This document shows, piece by piece, positions 57,302-64,000 of a stretch of DNA of 64,000 nt. Location: positions 1,798,001 to 1,862,000 of the forward strand of contig NZ_CP020046.1 of assembly GCF_002028405.1 (NCBI RefSeq), read 5' to 3'. The translations under genes and the position numbers were made by a program. The stretch is from Thiomonas intermedia. Its GTDB lineage: Bacteria > Pseudomonadota > Gammaproteobacteria > Burkholderiales > Burkholderiaceae_C. The notes under the pieces are model-generated. The model was not told where the DNA came from. It saw only the letters and a program-made list of their open reading frames with translations, and searched no databases. Every line of letters begins with the position of its first letter. The stretch's first letter is position 1.

Positions 57302-59419
57302 ATGAACACACAGAATCTGCTTGTCGAACTCTTCGTCGAAGAACTGCCGCCCAAGGCCCTGCCCGTGCTGGGCGAGTCCTTTGCCCGCACCCTGGCCGCG
57401 AGCCTGCAGGCCCAGGGCCTAGCCGCAGCCGATGGCGCGGTCACGCCCTATGCCAGTCCGCGCCGATTGGCGGCTCATCTGACCGCCGTCGCCGCCAGGG
57501 CGGCCGACAAGGCCGTGGCGCAGAAGCTCATGCCCGTGGCCGTGGGGCTGGATGCCGACGGCAAGCCCACCCCGGCCTTGCTGAAGAAGCTCGGCGCCCT
57601 GGGGCTGGATGCCGACGCCGCCCCTCGCCTGCGACGCGAAGGCGAGGGCAAGGCCGAAACCCTGTTCATCGACACCGTGGCGCCCGGCGCCTCGCTGGCC
57701 GAGGGCCTGCAGAGGGCGCTGGCCGAGGCCATCGCCAAGCTGCCCATTCCGAAGGTCATGGCCTACCAACTGGCCGACGGCTGGACCACGGTGAAGTTCG
57801 TGCGGCCCGCGCATGGTCTGGTGGCCCTGCATGGCGCCGACCTCGTGCCGGTGCAGGCGCTGGGGCTCGCCGCAGGACGGCAGACCCACGGCCATCGCTT
57901 CGAGGCTCAGTACGACCCCATTCACGTGTCGCACGCCGATGCCTATGCCGACACCCTGCGCGAGCAAGGCGCCGTGATCGCCAGTTTCGACGCGCGGCGC
58001 GCCGAGATTGCCGCGCAGCTGCAGGCGGCTGCCGCGACTGCGGGAGATGGACTGCGCCCCATCGACGCCGCCGCGCTGCTCGACGAAGTCACCGCCCTGG
58101 TCGAACGCCCGAACGTGCTGCTGTGCGAGTTCGATCCCGCCTTCCTCGCCGTGCCGCAGGAATGCCTCATTCTCACGATGAAGGCCAACCAGAAATACTT
58201 TCCCCTGCTCGACGCGGCGGGCAAGCTGACTCACCGGTTCCTGGTGGTCAGCAATATCTCGCCGGCCGACCCCAGCGCGGTCGTCCAAGGCAACGAGCGC
58301 GTGGTGCGTCCGCGCCTGGCCGACGCGCAGTTCTTCTTCGAGCAGGACCGCAAGAAGCGTCTGGAAGACCGCGTGCCGGGACTCGACAAGGTCGTCTACC
58401 ACGCCAGGCTGGGCTCGCTGGGCGAGCGCATGCGGCGGGTGCAGACGATGGCGAGCATCATCGCCGCGCAGATTCCACCGTCGTTTCCGGTCGGCCTCGC
58501 CGAGCGTGCTGCGCTGCTGGCCAAGACCGATCTGCTGACCGACATGGTCGGCGAGTTTCCCGAACTGCAGGGCATCATGGGGCGTTACTACGCCGTGCAC
58601 GATGGCGAAGATCCGTTGGTGGCCGAGGCCATCGAAGACCATTACAAGCCGCGTTTCTCCGGCGACGAACTGCCGCGCAGCGACGTGGGTTTCGCGTTGG
58701 CGCTGGCCGACAAGACCGAAACCCTGGTGGGCCTGTTCGGCATCGGCGAACGCCCGACAGGCGACAAGGACCCGTTCGCGCTGCGCCGCCATGCGCTGGG
58801 CATCCTCCGCATGTTGATGGAGCGCGGCACGGGCATCGAGCTGTCGCGCTTTCTGCGCGATGCGGTGCCGGTGTTCGGACCAGTGGCCGGGTTCGCCGAC
58901 CCCAGCGCCGATGTGCAGACCTTTCTCTACGACCGTCTCGCCAACCTGATGCGCGAGCAGGGCTGGACGGCGCAGGAAGTCGATGCGGTGCTGGCGCAGG
59001 GGCCCGAGATCCTGGCCGAGGTGCCGCGCCGCCTGGAGGCGGTGCGAGCCTTCGACGCCTTGCCCGAAGCCACCGCACTGGCCGCGGCCAACAAGCGGGT
59101 GGGCAATATTCTGCGCAAATCCGAGGGTGTGAAGGACGGCAGCGGTTTCGACGCAGAGCTGCTGGTCGAGCCCGCCGAAATCGCCTTGTCGCAAGCCTTG
59201 GACGCCGTGGCGCCTCAGGCGCAGCAGCTCTATGCCGCAGGCGACTACACCGCCGCGCTCAAGGCGCTGGCCGCGCTGAAAATCCCGGTGGATACCTTCT
59301 TCGAGCAGGTGATGGTCAACGCCGAAGACCCCGCGCTGCGCGCCAACCGCCTGGCCCTGCTGGCGCGGCTGCAGCGCGCGATGAACCAGGTCGCCGATCT
59401 GTCGCGTCTCGCGACTTGA
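57302..59419 (+). CDS. glyS: Glycine--tRNA ligase beta subunit
   Basis: This 705-residue subunit carries tRNA recognition and, with GlyQ, forms glycyl-tRNA synthetase. It begins NLLVELFVEELPPKAL, contains LILTMKANQKYFPLLD and the HD-like and anticodon-binding C-terminal domains (GERPTGDKDPFALRRHALGILRML). Length matches. The ATG at 57302 is used; the open frame extends upstream over glyQ but that is overlap. Confidence 0.95.
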   Translation: MNTQNLLVELFVEELPPKALPVLGESFARTLAASLQAQGLAAADGAVTPYASPRRLAAHLTAVAARAADKAVAQKLMPVAVGLDADGKPTPALLKKLGALGLDADAAPRLRREGEGKAETLFIDTVAPGASLAEGLQRALAEAIAKLPIPKVMAYQLADGWTTVKFVRPAHGLVALHGADLVPVQALGLAAGRQTHGHRFEAQYDPIHVSHADAYADTLREQGAVIASFDARRAEIAAQLQAAAATAGDGLRPIDAAALLDEVTALVERPNVLLCEFDPAFLAVPQECLILTMKANQKYFPLLDAAGKLTHRFLVVSNISPADPSAVVQGNERVVRPRLADAQFFFEQDRKKRLEDRVPGLDKVVYHARLGSLGERMRRVQTMASIIAAQIPPSFPVGLAERAALLAKTDLLTDMVGEFPELQGIMGRYYAVHDGEDPLVAEAIEDHYKPRFSGDELPRSDVGFALALADKTETLVGLFGIGERPTGDKDPFALRRHALGILRMLMERGTGIELSRFLRDAVPVFGPVAGFADPSADVQTFLYDRLANLMREQGWTAQEVDAVLAQGPEILAEVPRRLEAVRAFDALPEATALAAANKRVGNILRKSEGVKDGSGFDAELLVEPAEIALSQALDAVAPQAQQLYAAGDYTAALKALAALKIPVDTFFEQVMVNAEDPALRANRLALLARLQRAMNQVADLSRLAT

Positions 59420-59441
59420 TGAACTGCTGGACAATCACGGC

Positions 59442-60002
59442 ATGAAACTGCTCATCCTCGACCGCGACGGCGTCATCAACGAAGACAGCGACGACTTCAT
59501 CAAGTCGCCCGACGAGTGGGTGCCCATTCCCGGCAGCCTGGAGGCGATCGCACGGCTGAACCACGAGGGCTGGCATGTGGTGGTGGCGAGCAATCAGTCG
59601 GGCATCGGCCGGGGCCTGTTCGACATGACCACGCTCAACGCCATCCACCGCAAGATGCACAAGGCGCTGGCCGCTGTGGGGGGGCGCATCGATGCCGTGT
59701 TTTTCTGCCCGCATGCGCCGGAAGATCATTGCAGCTGCCGCAAACCCAAGCCCGGTCTGTTCCACGACATTGCCCGGCGCTTTGAACTCGAAAACCTCGA
59801 CGGCGTGCCGTCTGTGGGCGACAGTGTGCGCGACCTTCAGGCCGCGCAGCCGCTGGGCTGCGGCCTGAATCTGGTGCGCACCGGCAAGGGCGAGCGCATC
59901 GCCGACCTGGGCAATCTGCCTGCGGGCACGCGGGTGCACGACGATCTGGCCGCGTTCGCCGACGGGCTGATGCTGCAGACCCGGACGTCCGAGAAGGCCT
60001 GA
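59442..60002 (+). CDS. gmhB: D-glycero-beta-D-manno-heptose 1,7-bisphosphate 7-phosphatase
   Basis: This 186-residue HAD phosphatase works in ADP-heptose synthesis for lipopolysaccharide core. Motif I is LDRDGVIN (Asp7 and Asp9), the zinc loop is CPHAPEDHCSCRKP and motif III/IV is VGDSVRDLQAA. Length is typical. It lies 22 bases after glyS and 10 bases before plsC, in an envelope-linked gene run. Confidence 0.93.
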   Translation: MKLLILDRDGVINEDSDDFIKSPDEWVPIPGSLEAIARLNHEGWHVVVASNQSGIGRGLFDMTTLNAIHRKMHKALAAVGGRIDAVFFCPHAPEDHCSCRKPKPGLFHDIARRFELENLDGVPSVGDSVRDLQAAQPLGCGLNLVRTGKGERIADLGNLPAGTRVHDDLAAFADGLMLQTRTSEKA

Positions 60003-60012
60003 TCGAGCCGCC

Positions 60013-60750
60013 ATGCGCTTCCTCCGCTCCCTGCTCTACATGATCTGGCTGATCGTCACCGTGGTGCCTTACGCGGTGCTGGTGGTGACGCTGTCGCTGG
60101 TGCTGCGCGGCACGCGGCTGTACCGCTTCACGCTGGGATGGGTGCATCTGTCGGTGTGGGGTGCGCGCCATCTCTGCGGCATTCGCAGCCGCATCACGGG
60201 CATGGAGAATCTGCCCGACGGCCCGGTCATCCTGCTGGCCAAGCACCAGTCGGCCTGGGAGACCCTGGCTTTCCCGCTGATCATGCCGCGTCCGCTGGCC
60301 TATGTGTTCAAGCGCGAGCTGCTCTACGTGCCCTTCTTCGGCTGGGCCTTGGGCCGTCTGGACATGGTGCATATCGATCGCAGCAAGCGTGCCGAAGCTT
60401 TCCGCCGCGTGGAGCGCCAGGGCAAGCGCATTCTCGAACAGGGCAACTGGATCATCATGTTCCCGGAAGGCACCCGGACCGCGCGCGGCATGAAGGGTGA
60501 ATACAGATCGGGCGGTGCGCGGCTGGCTATCGCCACCGGTGCGTGGGTGGTGCCCATCGCCGTGACGTCGGCGCGGTGCTGGCCACGGCAGGCGTTCATC
60601 AAGACGCCGGGCGTAGTCGATGTCTCCATCGGCAAGCCCTTATCGCCCGAAGGTCGTCAGCCGGCCGAGCTGATGGCCGAAGTCGAGCAATGGATCGAGG
60701 CCGAGATGCGCCGTCTCGACCCGCAGGCCTACGCGCATGCCTCGCACTGA
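60013..60750 (+). CDS. plsC: 1-acyl-sn-glycerol-3-phosphate acyltransferase
   Basis: This 245-residue inner-membrane acyltransferase makes phosphatidic acid from lysophosphatidic acid. It has an N-terminal hydrophobic anchor (MIWLIVTVVPYAVLVVTLSLVL), the catalytic HX4E form (His78...Glu83 in KHQSAWETL, where most PlsC enzymes have HX4D) and the PEGTRT phosphate motif. It overlaps the metallopeptidase gene by 14 bases. Confidence 0.92.
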   Translation: MRFLRSLLYMIWLIVTVVPYAVLVVTLSLVLRGTRLYRFTLGWVHLSVWGARHLCGIRSRITGMENLPDGPVILLAKHQSAWETLAFPLIMPRPLAYVFKRELLYVPFFGWALGRLDMVHIDRSKRAEAFRRVERQGKRILEQGNWIIMFPEGTRTARGMKGEYRSGGARLAIATGAWVVPIAVTSARCWPRQAFIKTPGVVDVSIGKPLSPEGRQPAELMAEVEQWIEAEMRRLDPQAYAHASH

Positions 60751-61615
60751 AAGCCCCGGCCATGCGCCCGTGGCGGGCGCGGCGCAGCTCGGCCTGTTCG
60801 ATTGGGCCGAGCCCGAGCCTGTGCCGATGGCGGCGGCCCTCCCCGTGGCCGTCCCTCCGCCCCCGGTGCCCACGCCGCCGCCCCAGCAGCCCGTCCAGAC
60901 GGCGCCGTTGCAGCGCCATGACGACGGCATCCATCGCTTCGACTGGTCGCTGCACCGGGCGGCCCGCCGCACGCTGGCGCTGCGCGTGGACGACCGCGGC
61001 GTGCGGGTGATGGCGCCGCGCAGCGCCACGCTGACGGTTGTCAAAGCCTTCGTCGCCGGCCATGCGGCGTGGGTGGTCCGCAAGCTGCAGCAGCGCGCCG
61101 CCCGCCTGCAGGCCCTCGGGGCTGCGCGCATCGACTGGTCCGACGGCGGGCGCCTGCCCTACCTCGGCGGCACGCTGCTGCTGCGCGTGCGCGGCGATAC
61201 GGTGCTGCGCCACACGCCCGACACCGGCGAGCTGCATCTGCCGCTGCCGCACGGCAGCGCGGCCGACCGTGTGCGCGACAGCGTGGCGGCCTGGATGCAG
61301 CGGCAAGCGCTGGCGCTGTTCACCGCCCGCACCGCGCACTTTGCCCAGCAGCTGGGCGTGCAGGTGCGCCGGGTCGGGCTCAGCCAGGCCACCACCCGCT
61401 GGGGCAGCGCCACCAGTGACGGCAGCATCCGCCTGCATTGGCGTCTGCTGCACTTCAGCCCGCGACTGGTGGACTATGTCGTGGCGCACGAGGTGGCGCA
61501 CCTGCGCGAGATGAACCACAGCCCGCGATTCTGGGCCCATGTGGGATGGCTCTATCCCGAGTTTCGCGAGGCGCGTCAGCACTTGCGGCAGACCACCTTG
61601 CCGCCCTGGGACTAA
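60737..61615 (+). CDS. YgjP-like zinc metallopeptidase
   Basis: This 292-residue protein ends in a YgjP/WLM-type domain with HEVAHLREMNHSPRFW (zinc ligands His251 and His255, Glu252 catalytic). A proline-rich N-terminal stretch of about 45 residues (PPPPVPTPPPQQP) precedes the fold. The start overlaps plsC by 14 bases, so translation is coupled. Substrate unknown. Confidence 0.88.
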   Translation: MPRTESPGHAPVAGAAQLGLFDWAEPEPVPMAAALPVAVPPPPVPTPPPQQPVQTAPLQRHDDGIHRFDWSLHRAARRTLALRVDDRGVRVMAPRSATLTVVKAFVAGHAAWVVRKLQQRAARLQALGAARIDWSDGGRLPYLGGTLLLRVRGDTVLRHTPDTGELHLPLPHGSAADRVRDSVAAWMQRQALALFTARTAHFAQQLGVQVRRVGLSQATTRWGSATSDGSIRLHWRLLHFSPRLVDYVVAHEVAHLREMNHSPRFWAHVGWLYPEFREARQHLRQTTLPPWD

Positions 61616-61636
61616 GAGGTTGAGCCTCTTTTAGCC

Positions 61637-63061
61637 ATGCTCTTCTTTCTGTCGCATCTGGTGCTGACGTTGACCTGCGCTGCGCATGTGCTGCTGCGGC
61701 CGCATCGCCAACCCGAATCACGCGCTGCCTGGCTGTTGATGCTGGTGGCCTTTCCCTACCTGGGCGTGCTGGCCTATCTGCTGCTGGGCACCACCAATAT
61801 CGGTCGTCGGCGCGCGGCGCGGCTGAGCGCCATCGCCCGCGCCCTGCCTCGGCCCGAGACGGCGCCTGGCTGGCCGATGGGGGAGGCGCTGGCGGATGCC
61901 GACGACGCGCCGCTGTTCCGCCTGGGCATGTCGATCAGCGGCTACCCGGCCGTCGGCGGCAACCGCGCCGAGCTGATGGCCGATTCGGACGCGGCGATCG
62001 ACCACCTCGTGGCCGACATCGACGCGGCCAGGCACAGCGTGCATCTCATCTTCTACATCTGGCTGGACGATCGCAATGGCCGCCGCGTGGCCGAGGCCCT
62101 GCGCCGCGCGGCCGGGCGCGGTGTGGCCTGCCGCGCGCTGGTGGACGATCTCGGCTCGCGGAGCTTCATCCGCAGCGCGCAGTGGCCTGCTCTGGCGGAC
62201 GCGGGCGTGCGCGTGCGGCGGGCGTTGCCCGTGGGCAATCCGCTGTTGCGGGCGCTGCGGGGACGCATCGATCTGCGCAACCACCGCAAGCTCGTGGTGA
62301 TCGACAACCGACTGACCTACTGCGGCAGCCAGAACTGCGCCGATCCGGCCTTCCTGCCGAAGGCGAAGTACGGTCCCTGGGTGGACGTGTTCCTGCGGTT
62401 CGAAGGTCCTGTGGCGCGGCAGAACCAGCACCTCTTCGCCACCGACTGGATGGGGCATGGCGGAGACGATCTGACGGCCATGCTGACCGAGCCGATGCCG
62501 CCCGCAAGCCGAGGCTTTGCCGCGCAGGTCATTGCCACCGGACCGACCGACCGGGCCGCAGCCATGCCCGAGCTGTTCGAGTCGCTGATCTTTGCCGCGC
62601 GGCGCGAGCTGGTCATCACCACACCCTATTACGTGCCCGGGCCCGCCCTGCAGGCCGCGCTGTGCGCCGCGGCCAATCGCGGCGTGTCCACCACGCTGAT
62701 CCTGCCGGCCCGCAACGACGATTTCGCCGTGGGCGCGACCTCCCGCAGCCATTACCGAGCGCTGCTCGAGGCCGGCGTGCAGCTGCACGAGTTCGGCCCC
62801 GGGCTGCTGCATGCCAAGACCCTCACCATCGACGGACGTCTCACCCTCATCGGCTCGGCCAATATGGACCGGCGCAGCTTCGATCTGAACTACGAGAACA
62901 ACCTCCTCGTGCGCGACGAGGCGCTCACGGCGGCGCTGCACGCGCGCCAGGCGCATTACCTCGCCAGCAGCCGTCGCATCACCCTGGATGACGTGCTTGC
63001 CTGGCGGGCTGGAAGGCGGCTGTGGCAGAACGCCCTGGCCATCGTCGGCCCCATTCTGTAG
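61637..63061 (+). CDS. cls: Cardiolipin synthase
   Basis: This 474-residue phospholipase D-type enzyme condenses two phosphatidylglycerols to cardiolipin. It has two N-terminal hydrophobic segments (LTLTCAAHVLL and AAWLLMLVAFPYLGVLAYLLL) and two HKD motifs: HRKLVVIDNRLTYCGSQNCAD starting at His216 and HAKTLTIDGRLTLIGSANMD starting at His392. It fits the ClsA architecture. It begins 21 bases after the peptidase gene. Confidence 0.93.
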   Translation: MLFFLSHLVLTLTCAAHVLLRPHRQPESRAAWLLMLVAFPYLGVLAYLLLGTTNIGRRRAARLSAIARALPRPETAPGWPMGEALADADDAPLFRLGMSISGYPAVGGNRAELMADSDAAIDHLVADIDAARHSVHLIFYIWLDDRNGRRVAEALRRAAGRGVACRALVDDLGSRSFIRSAQWPALADAGVRVRRALPVGNPLLRALRGRIDLRNHRKLVVIDNRLTYCGSQNCADPAFLPKAKYGPWVDVFLRFEGPVARQNQHLFATDWMGHGGDDLTAMLTEPMPPASRGFAAQVIATGPTDRAAAMPELFESLIFAARRELVITTPYYVPGPALQAALCAAANRGVSTTLILPARNDDFAVGATSRSHYRALLEAGVQLHEFGPGLLHAKTLTIDGRLTLIGSANMDRRSFDLNYENNLLVRDEALTAALHARQAHYLASSRRITLDDVLAWRAGRRLWQNALAIVGPIL

Positions 63062-63181
63062 GGCCCTGCAGGGTCGATTCGCGGCGAATCCGAACGGTGT
63101 ATGTCCATTCGCCCCGCGCCCAACGCCAAGACCAACGGCGCGCTACGCTTGCGACCCATTCCCGAACTCACAGGATTCATC

Positions 63182-63571
63182 ATGCGTCTGTTGCACACCA
63201 TGCTGCGCGTCGGCGACCTGCAGCGCTCCGTCGATTTCTACACCGAGGTGATCGGCATGAAGCTGCTGCGCACCACCGACCGCCCCGAGCAGAAATACAG
63301 CCTGGCCTTTCTGGGCTTCGAACCCAACCCGGCGCAGGCCGAGCTGGAGCTGACCTACAACTACGGCGTTGATCACTACGACCTCGGCACGGCCTACGGC
63401 CACGTCGCCCTGGGCGTGGACGATGCCGCCGCGGCCTGCGCGCGCATCAAGGCGGCGGGCGGCAAGGTCACGCGCGAGGCCGGGCCCGTGGCCGGCGGCA
63501 GCACCATCATCGCCTTCGTGCAAGACCCCGACGGCTACAAGATCGAACTGATCCAGCACGGCACGCTTTAA
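63182..63571 (+). CDS. gloA: Lactoylglutathione lyase (glyoxalase I)
   Basis: This 129-residue enzyme isomerises the methylglyoxal-glutathione hemithioacetal. All four metal ligands of the E. coli nickel-type enzyme are present at the same positions: His5, Glu56, His74 and Glu122. Length is typical and the ATG at 63182 has AGGA upstream; an upstream in-frame start is not needed. Confidence 0.95.
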   Translation: MRLLHTMLRVGDLQRSVDFYTEVIGMKLLRTTDRPEQKYSLAFLGFEPNPAQAELELTYNYGVDHYDLGTAYGHVALGVDDAAAACARIKAAGGKVTREAGPVAGGSTIIAFVQDPDGYKIELIQHGTL

Positions 63572-63621
63572 GGACAGGCTGACCGAGACCCCCGCCTGCC
63601 GCGGCGGGGTATGCTGCCGTC

Positions 63622-63954
63622 ATGCAATCCTGGTTCTTTCTGTTCGGCGCCATTGCGGCCGAGGTCATCGGCACCACCGCGCTCAAGGCAACCCACGGCT
63701 TCACGCGGCTGGCGCCGTCGCTCGTGGTCGTAGTGGCCTATGCGCTGGCCTTCTATCTGCTGTCGCGCACCATGCAGACCATCCCCATGAGCATTTCGTA
63801 TGCGGTGTGGTCGGGCGTGGGCATCGTGCTCATCACCCTGATCGGCTATGTGGTCTACCGTCAGTCGCTCGATCTGGCGGCGCTCATCGGCCTGGGGCTG
63901 ATTCTGGCCGGCGTGCTGGTGATCCATCTGTTTTCCAAGTCTGTCGCGCACTGA
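63622..63954 (+). CDS. Small multidrug resistance (SMR) family transporter
   Basis: This 110-residue inner-membrane protein has four hydrophobic helices and the essential Glu14 in AIAAEVIGTTALK. The YAVWSGVGIVLITLIGYVVYRQSLD segment and the C-terminal LILAGVLVIHLFS complete the EmrE/SugE-type fold. It could export cationic compounds or guanidinium (SugE/Gdx type) as part of toxic-cation defence. The guanidinium option is notable given the riboswitch-controlled operon at the other end of the window, but no riboswitch-like leader is seen here. No further gene fits in the last 46 bases. Confidence 0.9.
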   Translation: MQSWFFLFGAIAAEVIGTTALKATHGFTRLAPSLVVVVAYALAFYLLSRTMQTIPMSISYAVWSGVGIVLITLIGYVVYRQSLDLAALIGLGLILAGVLVIHLFSKSVAH

Positions 63955-64000
63955 GCCACGTCGGATTCATCGATCCCGCAGGTTGATGTCAGCATAAATA

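Noticed and set aside
61637-63954. Guanidinium-exporter riboswitch for the SMR gene
   Set aside because: The short gap before 63622 shows none of the conserved guanidine riboswitch blocks.

Overview
The window looks like a chromosomal segment of a high-GC betaproteobacterium, most likely order Burkholderiales and possibly a Thiomonas-like organism. This is inferred from the fdsGBACD-type formate dehydrogenase, the HexR-controlled Entner-Doudoroff genes, the general protein character and the short GC-rich intergenic repeats. No rRNA, tRNA or CRISPR array was seen.

Region 1 (1-9460, minus strand) is a nitrogen-scavenging operon. Its order is a sigma-54-type promoter, a guanidine-I (ykkC) riboswitch, an ABC importer (binding protein, permease, ATPase), two urea-carboxylase-associated proteins, a biotin-dependent carboxylase and allophanate hydrolase (cut by the window edge). 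The riboswitch suggests the substrate is guanidine rather than urea: guanidine is carboxylated, deiminated to allophanate and hydrolysed to ammonia. The carboxylase frame runs in phase through a hairpin-rich repeat. A nitroreductase-like gene follows at 9.6-10.2 kb.

Region 2 (10.3-22.1 kb) is an oxalate-catabolism island of visibly lower GC. It holds oxalyl-CoA decarboxylase, two formyl-CoA transferases, a small PAS-domain gene split by an IS1182-type element, a quinone oxidoreductase-like protein, an OFA-family oxalate/formate antiporter, a small membrane-protein candidate, a GntR regulator and a LysR regulator. Imperfect direct repeats lie at about 10.34 and 19.9-20.1 kb, one on each side of the structural genes. 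Region 3 (22.3-28.6 kb) encodes the NAD-dependent molybdenum formate dehydrogenase FdsGBA, FdhD/FdsC and FdsD, which would oxidise the formate released from oxalate. A palindromic MITE-like repeat sits between fdsA and the fdhD gene.

Region 4 (28.6-45.2 kb) is sugar catabolism. zwf-glk-hexR-pgi runs on the minus strand, divergent from edd-eda, a HAD phosphatase and a PfkB-family sugar kinase. Two HexR-like sites lie in the divergent promoter region. Downstream is a sugar ABC transporter, a Gfo/Idh/MocA oxidoreductase and an N-acylglucosamine-2-epimerase-type isomerase fused to a Dabb domain. Together these could import glucose or mannose, isomerise mannose to fructose, phosphorylate it and feed the Entner-Doudoroff pathway. 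No 6-phosphogluconolactonase gene is present here.

Region 5 (45.2-48.6 kb, minus strand) is cytochrome bd oxidase cydAB followed by two tandem small proteins that carry the CydX signature behind an extra N-terminal hydrophobic segment, with an intrinsic terminator between them. Region 6 (48.9-64 kb) is mostly housekeeping: DUF1840, a CDF metal exporter, a sterol-desaturase-like protein, a YVTN beta-propeller protein, two small envelope proteins, penicillin-binding protein 1A, glyQS, gmhB, plsC, a YgjP-like metallopeptidase, cardiolipin synthase, gloA and an SMR transporter.
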